A stretch of DNA of 64,000 nucleotides from Ehretia macrophylla (GCA_037974665.1 CM075770.1:61391850-61455849); one strand, 5' to 3'; shown: positions 38,059 through 49,080, counted from the first letter of the stretch. Numbers and translations are program-made. The notes: a model not told the origin generated them from the sequence alone.

Positions 38059-38075
38059 GAGTAACTTGGTTACTC
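38059..38075 (+). other. LTR stem-loop (LARD-I 5' LTR)
   Basis: GAGTAAC-TTG-GTTACTC, a 7 bp perfect stem with a 3-base loop, preceded by CACCTCCCTCA and followed by TTTCAGG 20 bases later. The same sequence occurs at 58590-58606 and, on the minus strand, at 59393-59409. Confidence 0.78.
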
Positions 38076-38602
38076 ATTCCTCTTTTCAACATATTTCAGG
38101 AAAAGCTGAAGATTGGATTGCCTCCTGTGTGACCTGCTTGCTCTATCAGTGTGTAAAACATGGAAGAATGTGATCATGATATGCTTGTATTGTATTTGAG
38201 ACTTTGTGCCCATGTATGTATTTATGTTATATCAAGGAATGTAATATTAAAGTTTTAGTTTTGTTTGATGATTAGGTACTAGTGGGCTTGTAATATCTTC
38301 TATTTGCTTTACTTTATTACTTAGTAGTGCATGCTTGTGTGGACGATGAAAACTAGTTAGTTGGTTGGACACAAATTATAAGAAAGCTTGATTGATATTA
38401 TAGAGTGGTATGATAAGTGGATTAAAAAGATAGAACTTCAATGAATTTAATTTTGCATGCTTGTGTGATATGTTGTTGGGTTCCAAGGCTCGGATGGCCT
38501 TGAGGAGCTGGTTGGCTTTATGAATCTTGAAAGCTAGGTTGTATGAATGGTTGATTGTGATTCAGGTCTTATATGTGACAGTTGGCAGGTTTCTAGATAG
38601 AC

Positions 38603-38612
38603 CTATATATAG
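38603..38612 (+). promoter_or_regulatory. TATA-like motif, LARD-I 5' LTR
   Basis: CTATATATAG about 110 bp before the LTR end, conserved in the 3' LTR (59134-59143), the antisense remnant (near 35278) and LARD-II LTR a (43317-43326). Confidence 0.55.
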
Positions 38613-38725
38613 GGGAAACTCCGTCCGTTTTTCCCTAAATTTTGTGCCTGGGGTTTGGATTTAGATTGAGTATAGTTTGGTTAATAAAAGTCCCGGTTCC
38701 ATGAGGGATTGGGGAGTTACAGAAG

Positions 38726-38737
38726 TGGTATCAGAGC
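38726..38737 (+). other. Primer binding site of LARD-I
   Basis: TGGTATCAGAGC, complementary to the 3' end of plant initiator Met tRNA, 4 bp after the LTR. Confidence 0.92.
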
Positions 38738-38826
38738 TTAGATAGCTCTCAGCCGGGATAGGGTCCTCGGTCTGTTGGGTAGCAACCCTCGAGTGCGTGC
38801 ATATGGAATGTGTTTTGAATAGGAAT

Positions 38827-38831
38827 GTGCT
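38827..38831. repeat. Left target site duplication of LARD-II
   Basis: GTGCT, perfect match to 54742-54746. Confidence 0.93.
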
Positions 38832-39302
38832 TGTGACGCCCCGACCCGTGCATATAATTATTTAATTGATGTGCATATACATATATGTCTACTTTAATTA
38901 TTTACGTATATTAGTTTGCATAAAATATCATATTTTGGGTTACATCCATCTATTTCGTTTAACGTGCATTTATATCAAACTATGTGCATACATCTAGTTT
39001 AACAAGAAATTTCATCTATTAACATATATTGCATCAATATAAATGCATTCTTATGTAAGTAGGCACGTTTAATTGGTTAATGGACATAATTCTCATTTTA
39101 CATGCAATTTTGGGACTTCACGAACACTTTGAAAAATCGTAGGAACCGTAGAAAATAATTAACGTAGACAATTAGGAATTGGAGCAACTAAATTAGTTAG
39201 AATTAAACTAGAATGGCAAACTAGTTAATAGCATTTAGTTGAAGGGCATGTTGGTCAATTGGGTTTTCTTTCTTTTATTATTTACACCTATTAATATACT
39301 AC

Positions 39303-39430
39303 AACACACACAAACACACAAAAACATACACAAAAATCAGACACACACACACACTAAACACGTTTAGAAACACATAAGAAAGAAGAAGAAGAAAAAGAAA
39401 AAGAAGAAGGAGAAAAGAAGGAAGAAAAGG
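39303..39430 (+). repeat. AC and GAA low-complexity tract in LARD-II LTR a
   Basis: AC dinucleotides (a run of seven at 39341) followed by GAA/AAG-rich purines. Counterparts are near 44990-45125 and 50637-50766, where the AC run has nine units. Confidence 0.88.
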
Positions 39431-42399
39431 TGATTTTAAGCTTGTTTGTGTACAAATGCTTGAAGTTAAGGTGAGGGTTCATGCATGCTTGCATCATTGG
39501 CTGATTCCTTGTTGTATATACATGTATGCCATGTGTAGATAAGTGAACATGAAGCTTGTAATGCAAGTTTAATGAGGTATTTAGTGTATGAAATGTTGTG
39601 GTAGCTTTCTAATGCATGAATTGCTAGCCTTGGTGTTTGGCTTTGGTTGTAGTTAAAGTTGGCTTCTTTGATTAATTGTTGAAGACCAAGTATTTGTGTA
39701 TATGCCAAAGAGAGTAGTTTACATCATATGCATAGTGAGTAATGGTGGTAGTATGCCAATGAAGCAAGAAATAGCTAAAACATGAGTAGTGCAAGATTCT
39801 GAATTTTCTGGCAGGTTGCGCGACTAGATTGCAGAGGCAGTTTGACCAAGCAAACGTTGTCGAAAGTGGTTGAATTATTTTTATATTGTAACTAAGAACT
39901 TGAGGAACAATTTCTCTTTTGGGGGAAAGATCGAATTCTATCATTAAGGCATTGTTTTGGAGCCAAAATAGTAGGGTGATTGATTCTCGCGTAATTCAGG
40001 GCTAGCTGCGCAATGATTTTCGAAAGGGCATAACTTGATGAGTTTAACTCCGAATTAGGAACCGTTAGAGGCTAAACCTATCTACACTTGATGAACTACA
40101 TGTTTGTGCAGTTTTTAGAAGTTTTAGAGGACATTAAGGCTGCTAACTGAACAAGTAAAGTTAAGCAAATGCAGTTAAAAATTTTAGTTTATATAGCTAA
40201 GTGATTAATGTTGCACTAAAGGTTAATTTGAGTTGAATAATGGTGGATTATAGGGAGTTGAAGGCTTGAGAGTAACAATTACATGCTTGGAGATAGTGTT
40301 TAAGTGAAATGAGGGTTAAATAAACATTACTTGCGTTGAATGCTAAATGTTTAATATGTGATTAACGTGAACTATGTGCATTGAATGTTTAAATAAGTTG
40401 AGCTTTGAGTGAAAATTAAATGTAATGAATTATGTGTAGTGACTTGCTATTTAGATAATCAAGAGTAATTAAAGTCATGCACATGCTAGTGTTAGTTGTC
40501 AAAGAGTGTTTGCAAGTTATGGGAAGTAAAATATGTTTTCAATCATGTTCATGAGCTTAGCTTAATGTATGTGTTAAAGTTAGTTGAATTGCTTGAGTAC
40601 TTGGTTATTGTTGGCTCAAATGCAAGAAATAACAAGAAGATGATAAGCAAGCAAAATTTGAATTTGGATACTGCACTGCCCTTGAATTCCGAAGTAGTTT
40701 TTCTATACCAAACGTGCTTAGAATTGAACGAAATTTATATGGCAGCTAGATTAGACAGTTTAGAACAAATGTTGATTTCTAGAGCTAAGGCAAATTCTAA
40801 CGTTATGTTGCTACGATTTAGCTATTTCCGAAATATGTCTGAAAATCGCTGGTGCAGGGGGCAGTTCGCGCAGTTGCACGGAAAGGGTCATAACTTATGG
40901 AATTTAGATCGGAAATGAGTTTTGCTTGAGGCTAAAGTAATCTACACTCGAAGAGCTACATTTATACATAAAAATCAGTCTGTTTGGAGGTCTATAGCAT
41001 AGATAACAGAATTGATTAATTTAAGCCTCTGTTGGAGAAAATGGAAAATGTTTTAGTGATATTTAGGGTTTTGTGCAAAGTTTATTCTAGGATTGATTTG
41101 ATGCTATCTATAGGTAATATAGGCTCTAATGAGTATAGATTAGTGATTAGACGTGATTGGCTTGATTGAAACTTTAGAAAATTTGCATAATTGGTTTAGA
41201 ATTCAAAGGGGCTTTATCTGAAAAGTGAATCCGGATGGAATATAATGATGTAGATAGTCTTTATTAGGTGTAGCAGTGCTTAATGTGCCTTTATGGCGCC
41301 AAATTGAGGTTTGGTTAGAGTACTTGTAGTTAAAACGCATAAAAAAGGGGATTTTGGGACTTTTATGTTGGATATAGTATAAAGTGAGGTATTGTGGTTC
41401 TAATTGGTGCATAAGGTGTCATTAGAAGTGTGGAATAACATACTTGTAGATCTAGTACCTTGTGTTTCATTTGAGTGTCAATTATTTTAGTAGACAAATG
41501 GGTCTTTTAAGCGAAGTGTTAGCGATGGCTTGTTCAAATAAGTATATGATCTTAGATGTGTTAGGAAGCCTCTAAGATGTATTTATGGCGTGGTTTAGAT
41601 AATCGAATTAGATAGTTGTAGTTCAAATCACTTAAAGGGCTTTTCGGAGTTTTTGTGTTAACATGACTTAAAATGTGGTTTCGCAGCATGTATGTGTATC
41701 ATAATATGGCTATAGGTGATTAGTAAAGTTAGATTTGAGGATTGCTATCTTGTGTGAATTTTAAAGCTTGTTTTGTAAGCATTTAGAAGTAGACTTGTTG
41801 GATTTCTTGTGAATTACTTGAATTAGTAGTTGTTATATTGTTATATTCGCTCTAATTGATCATGATTGAGTTATATGTTGTAAAAGTGTGAAGTTTATGA
41901 CCTAAATACTAAGCATGTGGAAAGGTTTTAATTGGATTTTATGTGAATTAATTGAGCTTGGTGCTTAGTTGATAATTTGAATTGATGCAGTTATTATAAT
42001 TGACTTTTAAATTATTTAAATAAGAGTTTAAATGATAATGGTATGTAATATGTAGCTGTTTAGAGAAGTTTCATGAAATAGGTTGTATAGCTACTTCATT
42101 AAAATATGTTTGTATCTTGTTTACAATACCGTGTTGCTTATAATTATATGAGTTATGTTGTGGGAAATGACTACTTGGAATATATGTTAAGTTAAAGTAT
42201 ATAAAAGTGGTATTTTGTTAAAAATAGAATTCTAATAGATATTATATATATGCTAAATAAGCGAAGTTATAAGTTAGCTAACCTAGCTGAATAATTAATG
42301 AATGTTGTAGTTAAAGTGTAATTGAAGTAATGTTTGCTCATAGGTTCAAGGTGACTGGAAATGATGTGATTCAAACTTACATCTTGGAGCTCGGTAGAG

Positions 42400-43009
42400 G
42401 TGAGTGACCTGCATCCTTATGTGCATTATAGTTTATTTTCTTTCTAAAAGATTATATTGTTTAGTATAATTGCGTAATTGATATATGCTTATTGTTGCTA
42501 AATTGTAACTTGGTGCGAGAACAACTTACTTTTTGTCCTTAAATGTGTTTCCTGATTATATTGTCATTGGTATCATTCTTGCATTGCATCGTGGTGGCAC
42601 AACCTCATCATCGCAGTAGATGTGATGGCCTCGCTGGGCGACATCGGGCTTGCCAGTGTCGGTTGCCTTAGCTCCATCTATTATTCCTTCACTCGCCTGG
42701 TTCGAAGATTGGCAAAGGGTGTTGAGTCGTAGGTATTGGGTACATCTGGAGGACCTATTGGTGTAAGGGATGCCGGCATATCGAGATTGAGACCGTGGTT
42801 CGTGGATCGGGGATCGAATATTTGGAGTGATAAGAGTTATCGATTGGATCCTTTTAAAATGTGGTATTAGAATTGTTATTCATTGTTTATTAATTGTATT
42901 AAATGTGTTAAGTTGCTGCATTGCATGAACCCTGGTATACTCTTCCCGTTTCCCTTCCCTCACTGAGTGTAGTAGTTGTATACTCACCCTCGTTTCTAAC
43001 ACCTTTCAG
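42400..43009 (+). other. Candidate LTR intron (LARD-II LTR a)
   Basis: TAGAG followed by GTGAGTGACC (a strong donor match) and CACCTTTCAG followed by G, 610 bp apart. Counterparts: 48065-48662 (LTR b) and 53731-54339 (LTR c, acceptor changed to CTTTAAG). Confidence 0.45.
42965..42985 (+). other. LTR stem-loop (LARD-II LTR a)
   Basis: GAGTGTA-GTAGTTG-TATACTC, a 7 bp stem with one G-U pair in RNA. The loop differs in LTR b (48618-48638, CCAGTTG) and c (54295-54315, CCCGTTG) while the stem is unchanged. Confidence 0.72.
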
Positions 43010-43284
43010 GTTCAACACCTTCGCAAGGTGATATAGGGAAAGCTTGAGAGTTACCCTATTTGCTTGTGATGACTTCCATTATTAGTACCTGCGAATCCAT
43101 GTGAATTTGTAAAGTGGTTTGAATTGTAATTTGAATGGAACTATAGAAACCCGGCTTGTAATTGTATTGGATCTTGTTTGTATTTGATTTGTAGGTGGTC
43201 TGTAATAGCTTAATGGACTATGTTATTGTTTATTGGTCGTGTATGCTTGATTGGGTGAATAGAGTTAGACCATAGTTTTGTAGT

Positions 43285-43292
43285 TATAAATA
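43285..43292 (+). promoter_or_regulatory. TATA-like motif, LARD-II LTR a
   Basis: TATAAATA about 120 bp before the LTR end, kept in LTR b (48938-48945) and LTR c (54615-54622). Unlike CTATATATAG nearby, it is present in all three. Confidence 0.5.
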
Positions 43293-43416
43293 TTGTTTAC
43301 AGGTTTCTAGATAGTCCTATATATAGGGGAGGCTTCATCCGTTTCCCCTCGTTTCCTGTGCCTTGGGAATGGAATTGGGAACTCCAGTCTCGTGAGGGAT
43401 CGAGGTGTTACAATTG

Positions 43417-43428
43417 TGGTATCAGAGC
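43417..43428 (+). other. Primer binding site, LARD-II internal 1
   Basis: TGGTATCAGAGC, 4 bp after LTR a; initiator Met tRNA type. Confidence 0.92.
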
Positions 43429-44498
43429 TTAGATAGCTCTCAGCCGGGATAGGGTCCTCGGTCTGTTGGGTAGCGAACCTCGAGTGCATGCATGTGGAGT
43501 ATGCTTTAAGCAGTGGTGTGCTTGCATGTGAGATGGTTATGTTACTGATTGAAAATGTGATTCTTTATGATTTGTTTAAGTGAAATATTGAGGTTGTATG
43601 ATGTGTATTGTGTTATGTGATTATATGCACACCTATGTGACCTCTTTGTGTAATAAGTGAAACTTATATGATATGTTTATTTATGCGATCAATTATGCAT
43701 CTATGTGATCTCTTGAGTGTTTATTTACTTTAGTTACTTGTAATAATATTTATTGAATGTTTATCTTATGTGAAACCCACTGCATACATGCCTTACCCTT
43801 CGAAATGGTAAGTAAACTCTCCCCTATAAATAGATGATCAGTAGCGGCTTATCCAAAGACGTGGACAAACAAAAAGAAGAAGTGTTGATCAATTGATTAT
43901 TGACAGTCAAAGAAAGGAATTCAATCTCGGAAGGTTACAATCAGTAGTCAGCCTTGAAGTTTATTCTCAATATCTTCATCGGTATTTTCCTATGGAAATT
44001 CCTACATGGTACTATCTGCAGTATTCTTCTCGGGATCCTTATTGGTATTTCCATATGGAATTTTCTAGCAGTACTCTTATTGGAACTCTGGTTGGCATTC
44101 TTACTTGGTATTTATATATGTGTGACCTTCTTCGGGATTTCTATATAGGGATTCTCAAGTGGTGTATTGTTTGGCATTCTTTGTGGCGTCTTTTATGGTA
44201 TTCACTTGGACTCCGTATTGGTATTTTCTCAACACTTCTAACTGATATTTTTAACTGGACTTCAGAATGGCATTCATAAGTGGAGCCTTATTTGGCGTCC
44301 TTGTTCAAGAATTATTATCTGGAATTCTCTTAGGCTATTTGTTGGAATTCTATTTGAAGGTTCTAATTGGTGTGGATCCTTGATACTCCTTCTTAGTATT
44401 TTCTATGGTATTCGCATTCACGCTTCTTCTTCAGAAGGTTCAGGATACTTATATGGAGTTTTCTTGTGAAGAAGAAATTGCGAGGGCACAATTTGTGT

Positions 44499-44512
44499 GA
44501 AGGAGGGGAGAG
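44499..44512 (+). other. Polypurine tract, LARD-II internal 1
   Basis: GAAGGAGGGGAGAG directly before LTR b, identical to the LARD-I tract. Confidence 0.9.
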
Positions 44513-47500
44513 TGTGACACCCCAGCCCGTGCATAGAATTATTTAATTGATGTGCATATACTTATATGTCTACTTTAATTACTTACGTATATTCGTTTGC
44601 ATAAAACATCATATTTTGAGTTACATCCATCTATTTCGTTTAACGTGCATTTATATCTAACTATGTGCATACATCTAGTTTAACAAGAAATTTCATCTAT
44701 TAACATATATTGCATCAATATAAATGCATTCTTATGTAAGTAGGCACGTTTAATAGGTTAATGGACATAATTCTCATTTTGCATGCAATTTTGGGATTTC
44801 ACGAACACTTTGAAAAATCGTAGGAACCGTAGAAAATAATTAACGTAGACAATTAGGAATTGGAGCAACTAAATTAGTTAGAATTAAACTAGAATGGCAA
44901 ACTAGTTAATAGCATTTAGTTGAAGGGCATGTTGGTCAATTGGGTTTTTCTTTCTTTTATTATTTACACCTATTAATATACTACAACACACACAAACACA
45001 CAAAAACACACACAAAAATCAGACACACACACACACACACTAAACACGTTTAAAAACACATAAGAAAGAAGAAGAAGAAAAAGAAGAAGAAGAAGAAGGA
45101 GAAGGAGAAAAGAAGGAAGAAAAGGTGATTTTGAGCTTGTTTGTGTACAAATTCTTCAACTTAAGGTGAGGGTTCATCCATGCTTGTATCATTGGATAAT
45201 TCCTTGTTGTATATACATGTATGCCATGTGTAGATAAGTGAACATGAAGCTTGTAATGCATGTTTAATGAGGTATTTAGTGTACGAAATGTTGTGGTAGC
45301 TTTCTAATGCATGAATTGCTAGCCTTGGTGTTTGGCTTTGGTTGTAGTTGAAGTTGGCTTCTTTGATTAATTGTTGAAGACCAAGTGTTTGTGTATATGT
45401 CAAAGAGAGTAGTTTACATCATATGCATAGTGAGTAATGGTGGTAGTATGCCAGTGAAGCAAGAAATAGCTAAAACATGAGTAGTGCAAGATTTTGAAGT
45501 TTTTGGGAGGTTTGGCGAGTAGATTGCAGAGGCAGTTTGACCTAGCAAACAAGTGGTTGAATTATTTTTATATTGTAACTAAGAACTTGAGGAACAATTT
45601 ATATTTTGGGGGAAATATCGAATTCTATCATTAAGGCATTGTTTTGGAGCCAAAACAGTAGGGTGATTGATTCTCGCGTAATTTAGGGCTAGCTACGCAA
45701 TGATTTTCTAAAGGGCATAACTTGATGAGTTTAACTCCGAATTAGGAACCGTTTGAGGCTAAACCTATCTACACTTGATGAACTACATGTCTGTGCAGTT
45801 TTTAGAAGTTTTAGAGGACTTTAAGGCTGCTAACTGAACAAGTAAAGTTAAGAAAATGCAGTTAAAAATTTCAGTTTATATAGCTAAGTGATTAATGTTG
45901 CACTAAAGGTTAATTTGAGTTGAATAATGGTGGATTATAGGGAGTTGAAGGCTTGAGAGTAACAATTACATGTTTGGAGATAGTGTTTAAGTGAAATGAG
46001 GGTTAAATAAACATTATTTGCGTTGAATGCAAAATGTTTAATACGTGATTAACGTGAACTATGTGCATTGAATGTTTAAATAAGTTGAGCTTTGAGTGAA
46101 AATTAAATGTGATGAATTATGTTTAGTGACTTGCTATTTAGATAATCAAGAGCAATTAAAGTAATGCACATGCTAGTGTTAGTTGTCAAAGAGTGTTTGC
46201 AAGTTATGGGAAGTAAAATATGTTTTCAATCATGTTCATGAGCTTAGCTTAATGTATGTGTTAAAGTTAGTTGAATTGCTTGAGTACTTGGATATTGTTG
46301 GCTCAAATGCAAGAAATAACAAGAAGATGATACGCAAGCAAAATTCGGATTTGGATACTTCACTTCCCCTGACTTCCAAAGTAGTTTTGGTATAGCAAAC
46401 GTGCTTAGCATTGAACGAAATTTATATGGAAGCTAGATTAGACAGTTTAGAACAAATGTTGATTTCTAAAGCTAAGGCAAATTCTAACGTTTTGACCTCG
46501 CGATTTAGCTATTTCCGAAATGTGTCTGAAAATCGCTGTTGCAGGGGCAGTTCGCGCAGTTGCACGGAAAGGGTCATAACTTGTGGAATTTAGATCGGAA
46601 TTGAGTTCCGCTTGAGGCTAAAGTAATCTACACTCAAAGAGATACATTTATACATAAAAATCAGTCATTTTGGAGGTATATATCATAGAGAACTGAATTG
46701 ATTAATTTAAGCCTCTGTTAGAGAAAATGGAAAATGTTTTAGTGATATTTAGGGTTTTGTGCAAAGTTGATTCTAGGATTGATTGGATGCTATCTATAGG
46801 TAATATAGGCTCTAATGAGCATAGATTAGTGATTAGACGTGATTGGCTTGATTGAAACTTTAGGAAATTTGGATAATTGGTTTAGAATTCAAAGGGACTT
46901 TATCCGAAAAATGAATCCGGATGGAATATAATGATGTAGATAGTCTTTATTAGGTGTGGTAGTGCTTAATGTGCCTTTATGGCGCCAAATTGGGGTTTGG
47001 TCAGAGTACTTGTAGTTAAAACGCATAAAAAAGGGGATTTTGGGACTTTTATGTTGGATATAGTATAAAGTGAGGTCTTGTGGTTCTAATTGATGCCATA
47101 AGGTGTCATTAGAAGTGTGGAATAACTTACTTATGGATCTAGTACCTTGTGTTTCATTTGAGTGTCAATGATTTTAGTAGACAAATGGGTCTTTCAAGCG
47201 AAGTGTTAGCAATGGCTTGTTCGAATAAGTATATGATCTTAGATGTGTTAGGAAGCCTCTAAGATGTATTTATGGCGTGGTTTAGAGAATCGAATTAGAT
47301 AGTTGTAGTTCAAATCACTTAAAGGGCTTTTTGGAGAATGTGGTTTCACAGCATTTATGTGTATCATAATATGGCTATAGGTGATTAGTAAAGTTAGATT
47401 TGAGGATTGTTATCTTGTGTGAAGTTTAGAACTTGTTTTGTAAGCATTTAGAAGGAGACTTGTTGGATTTCTTGTGAATTACTTGAATTAATAGTTATTA

Positions 47501-49064
47501 TATTGTTATATTCACTCTAATTGATCATGATTGTGCTACATGTTGTATAAGTGTGAAGTTTATGACCTAAATACTAAGCATGTGGAAAGGTTTTAATTGG
47601 ATTTTATGTGAATTAGTTGAGCTTGGTGCTTAGTTGGGTATTTGAATTGATGTAGTTGTTATAATTGACTTTTAAATTATTTAAATAATAGTTTAAATGG
47701 TAATGGTAAGGAATATGTAGCTGTTTAGAAAAGTGTCATGAAATAGGATGTATAACTACTTCATTAAAATATGTTTGTATCTTGTTTATAATACAGTGTT
47801 GCTTATAACTATATGAGTTATGTTGTGGGAAATGACTACTTGGAATATATGTTAAGTTAAAGTATATAAAAGTGGTATTTTGTTAAAAATAGAATTCTAA
47901 TAGATATTGTATATATGTTAAATAAGCGAAGTTATAAGTTAGCTAACCTAGCTGAATAATTAATGAATGTTGTAGTTAAAGAGTAATTGAAGTAATGTTT
48001 GCTCATAGGTTCAAGGTGACTGGAAATGATGTGATTCAAACTTACATCTTGGAGCTCGGTAGAGGTGAGGGACCTGCATCCTTACGTGCATTACAGTTTA
48101 TTTTCTTTCTAAAAGAGTATATTGTTTAGTATAATTACGTAATTGATATATGGTTATTGTTGCTAAATTGTAACTTGGTGCGAGAAAAACTTACTTTTTG
48201 TCCTTAAATGTGTTTCCTGATTATATTGTCATTGTTATCATTCTTGCATTGCATCGTGGTTGCGCAACCTCATTGTCGCGGCGGATGCGATGGCCTCGCT
48301 GGGCAGCATCGGGCTTGCCAGTGTTGGTTGCCTTAGCTCCGTCTGCTATTCCTTCACTCGCCTGGTCCGGAGATTGCCAGGGAGTGTTGGGTCATAGGAT
48401 CGGGTACATCCGGAGTACCCATTGGTGTAAGGGATGCTGGCATATCGAGATTGAGATCGTGGTTCGTGGATTTGGGATCGAAGATTTGTTGTCATAAGGG
48501 TTATCGATTGTATCCTTTTAAAATGTGGTATTAGAATTGTTATTCATCGTATTAAATATGTTAAGTTGCTGCATTGCATGAACCCTGGTATACTGTTCCC
48601 GTTTCCCCTCCCTCACTGAGTGTACCAGTTGTATACTCATCCTCGTTTCTAACACCTTTCAGGTTCAACACCTTCGCAAGGTGATATAAGGAAAGCTCAA
48701 GAGTTACCCTATTTCCTTGTGATGACTTCCATTATTAGTACCTGCGAATCCATGTGAATTTGTAAAGTGGTTTGAATTGTAATTTGATTGGAACTATAGA
48801 AACCCGGCTTGTAATTGTATTGGATCTTGTTTGTATTTGATTTGTAGGTGGTCTGTAATAGCTTAATGGACTATGTTATTGTTTATTGGTCATGTATGCT
48901 TGATTGGGTGAATGGAGTTAAACCATAGTTTGGTAGTTATAAATATTGTTTACAGGTTTTGGATTGTCCTATAAACAGGGGAGGCTTCATCTGTTTCCCC
49001 TCGTTTCTTGTGCCTTGGGAATGGAATTGGGAACTCCAGTCTCGTGAGGGATCGAGGTGTTACA
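44513..49064 (+). repeat. LARD-II LTR b (4552 bp, middle)
   Basis: Starts TGTGACACCCCAGCCCG. It has private deletions relative to a and c: about 11 bp near 45550 (GTTGTCGAAAG absent) and about 28 bp near 47337. The palindrome GGTTGCGCAACC is intact at 48258, and the stem-loop is at 48618. Before the 3' end it reads GGTTTTGGATTGTCCTATAAACAG, as in c but not a. No gene. Confidence 0.92.
48258..48320 (+). other. LTR module: palindrome and GC core (LARD-II LTR b)
   Basis: Palindrome GGTTGCGCAACC (48258-48269), then GATGGCCTCGCTGGGC and GCATCGGGCTTGCC. The core loop sequence is kept but the outer stem differs from the other families. Matching blocks are at 42593 (LTR a, palindrome decayed) and 53934 (LTR c). 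Confidence 0.72.
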
Positions 49065-49068
49065 ATTG

Positions 49069-49080
49069 TGGTATCAGAGC
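49069..49080 (+). other. Primer binding site, LARD-II internal 2
   Basis: TGGTATCAGAGC, 4 bp after LTR b. Confidence 0.92.

Larger units (their letters stand above)
37449..38099 (+). other. Candidate LTR intron (LARD-I 5' LTR)
   Basis: CAAG followed by GTGAGGGAG at the donor and ATATTTCAG followed by G at the acceptor, 651 bp apart, enclosing palindrome, hairpin and stem-loop. The same pair occurs at 57980-58630. Splicing is inferred only from sequence. Confidence 0.45.
35678..38721 (+). repeat. LARD-I 5' LTR (3044 bp)
   Basis: AT-rich U3 (35678-37440) with a poly-A run near 37163 and a CAGCAG run near 37313, then the shared module: donor-like AAGGTGAGGGAG at 37447, palindrome 37654, hairpin 37674, stem-loop 38059 and TTTCAGG at 38095. 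A TATA-like CTATATATAG lies at 38603. No gene; frames near 37595-38173 are translations of the hairpin module. Confidence 0.93.
38722..38831 (+). other. LARD-I leader (first internal piece)
   Basis: PBS plus about 95 bp. The first 70 bp after the PBS (AGCTCTCAGCCGGGATAGGG, then TCCTCGGTCTGTTGGGTAGC) are nearly identical to LARD-II at 43429-43490. The piece ends at GTGCT, the target site of LARD-II. Confidence 0.88.
38832..43412 (+). repeat. LARD-II LTR a (4581 bp)
   Basis: Starts TGTGACGCCCCGACCCG and ends GGTGTTACA. Contains an AC/GAA-rich low-complexity tract (39305-39430), two related AAGGG(T)CATAACTT blocks (about 40023 and 40882), donor-like GAGGTGAGTG at 42397, a diverged palindrome (42593), the GGGCGACATCGGGCTTGCC core (about 42636), stem-loop 42965, acceptor-like CTTTCAGG (43003) and TATA motifs at 43285 and 43317. 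A 140-residue frame at 40496-40918 is interrupted in LTRs b and c and is not supported as a gene. Confidence 0.93.
43413..44512 (+). other. LARD-II internal domain 1 (noncoding)
   Basis: PBS, conserved leader, donor-like ATGGTAAGTAAAC (43805-43817), then a tract of degenerate GGTATT/GGAATTC words and the polypurine tract. A 128-residue frame (43893-44279) and an overlapping 64-residue hydrophobic frame are open here and in internal 2, but the two copies differ by only a few percent, so this is weak evidence for coding. They have no family resemblance I recognise. Confidence 0.85.

Noticed and set aside
40496-40918. 140-residue frame in LARD-II LTR a as a possible gene
   Set aside because: The counterparts in LTR b and c are stopped at the same inner position and have no domain; codon use is that of AT-rich noncoding DNA.
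43893-44279. 128-residue and 64-residue frames in LARD-II internals as an accessory or envelope-like protein
   Set aside because: Two copies of the same element differing by a few percent cannot show selection; the LARD-I counterpart has a different frame structure. The hydrophobicity follows from the repeated word.
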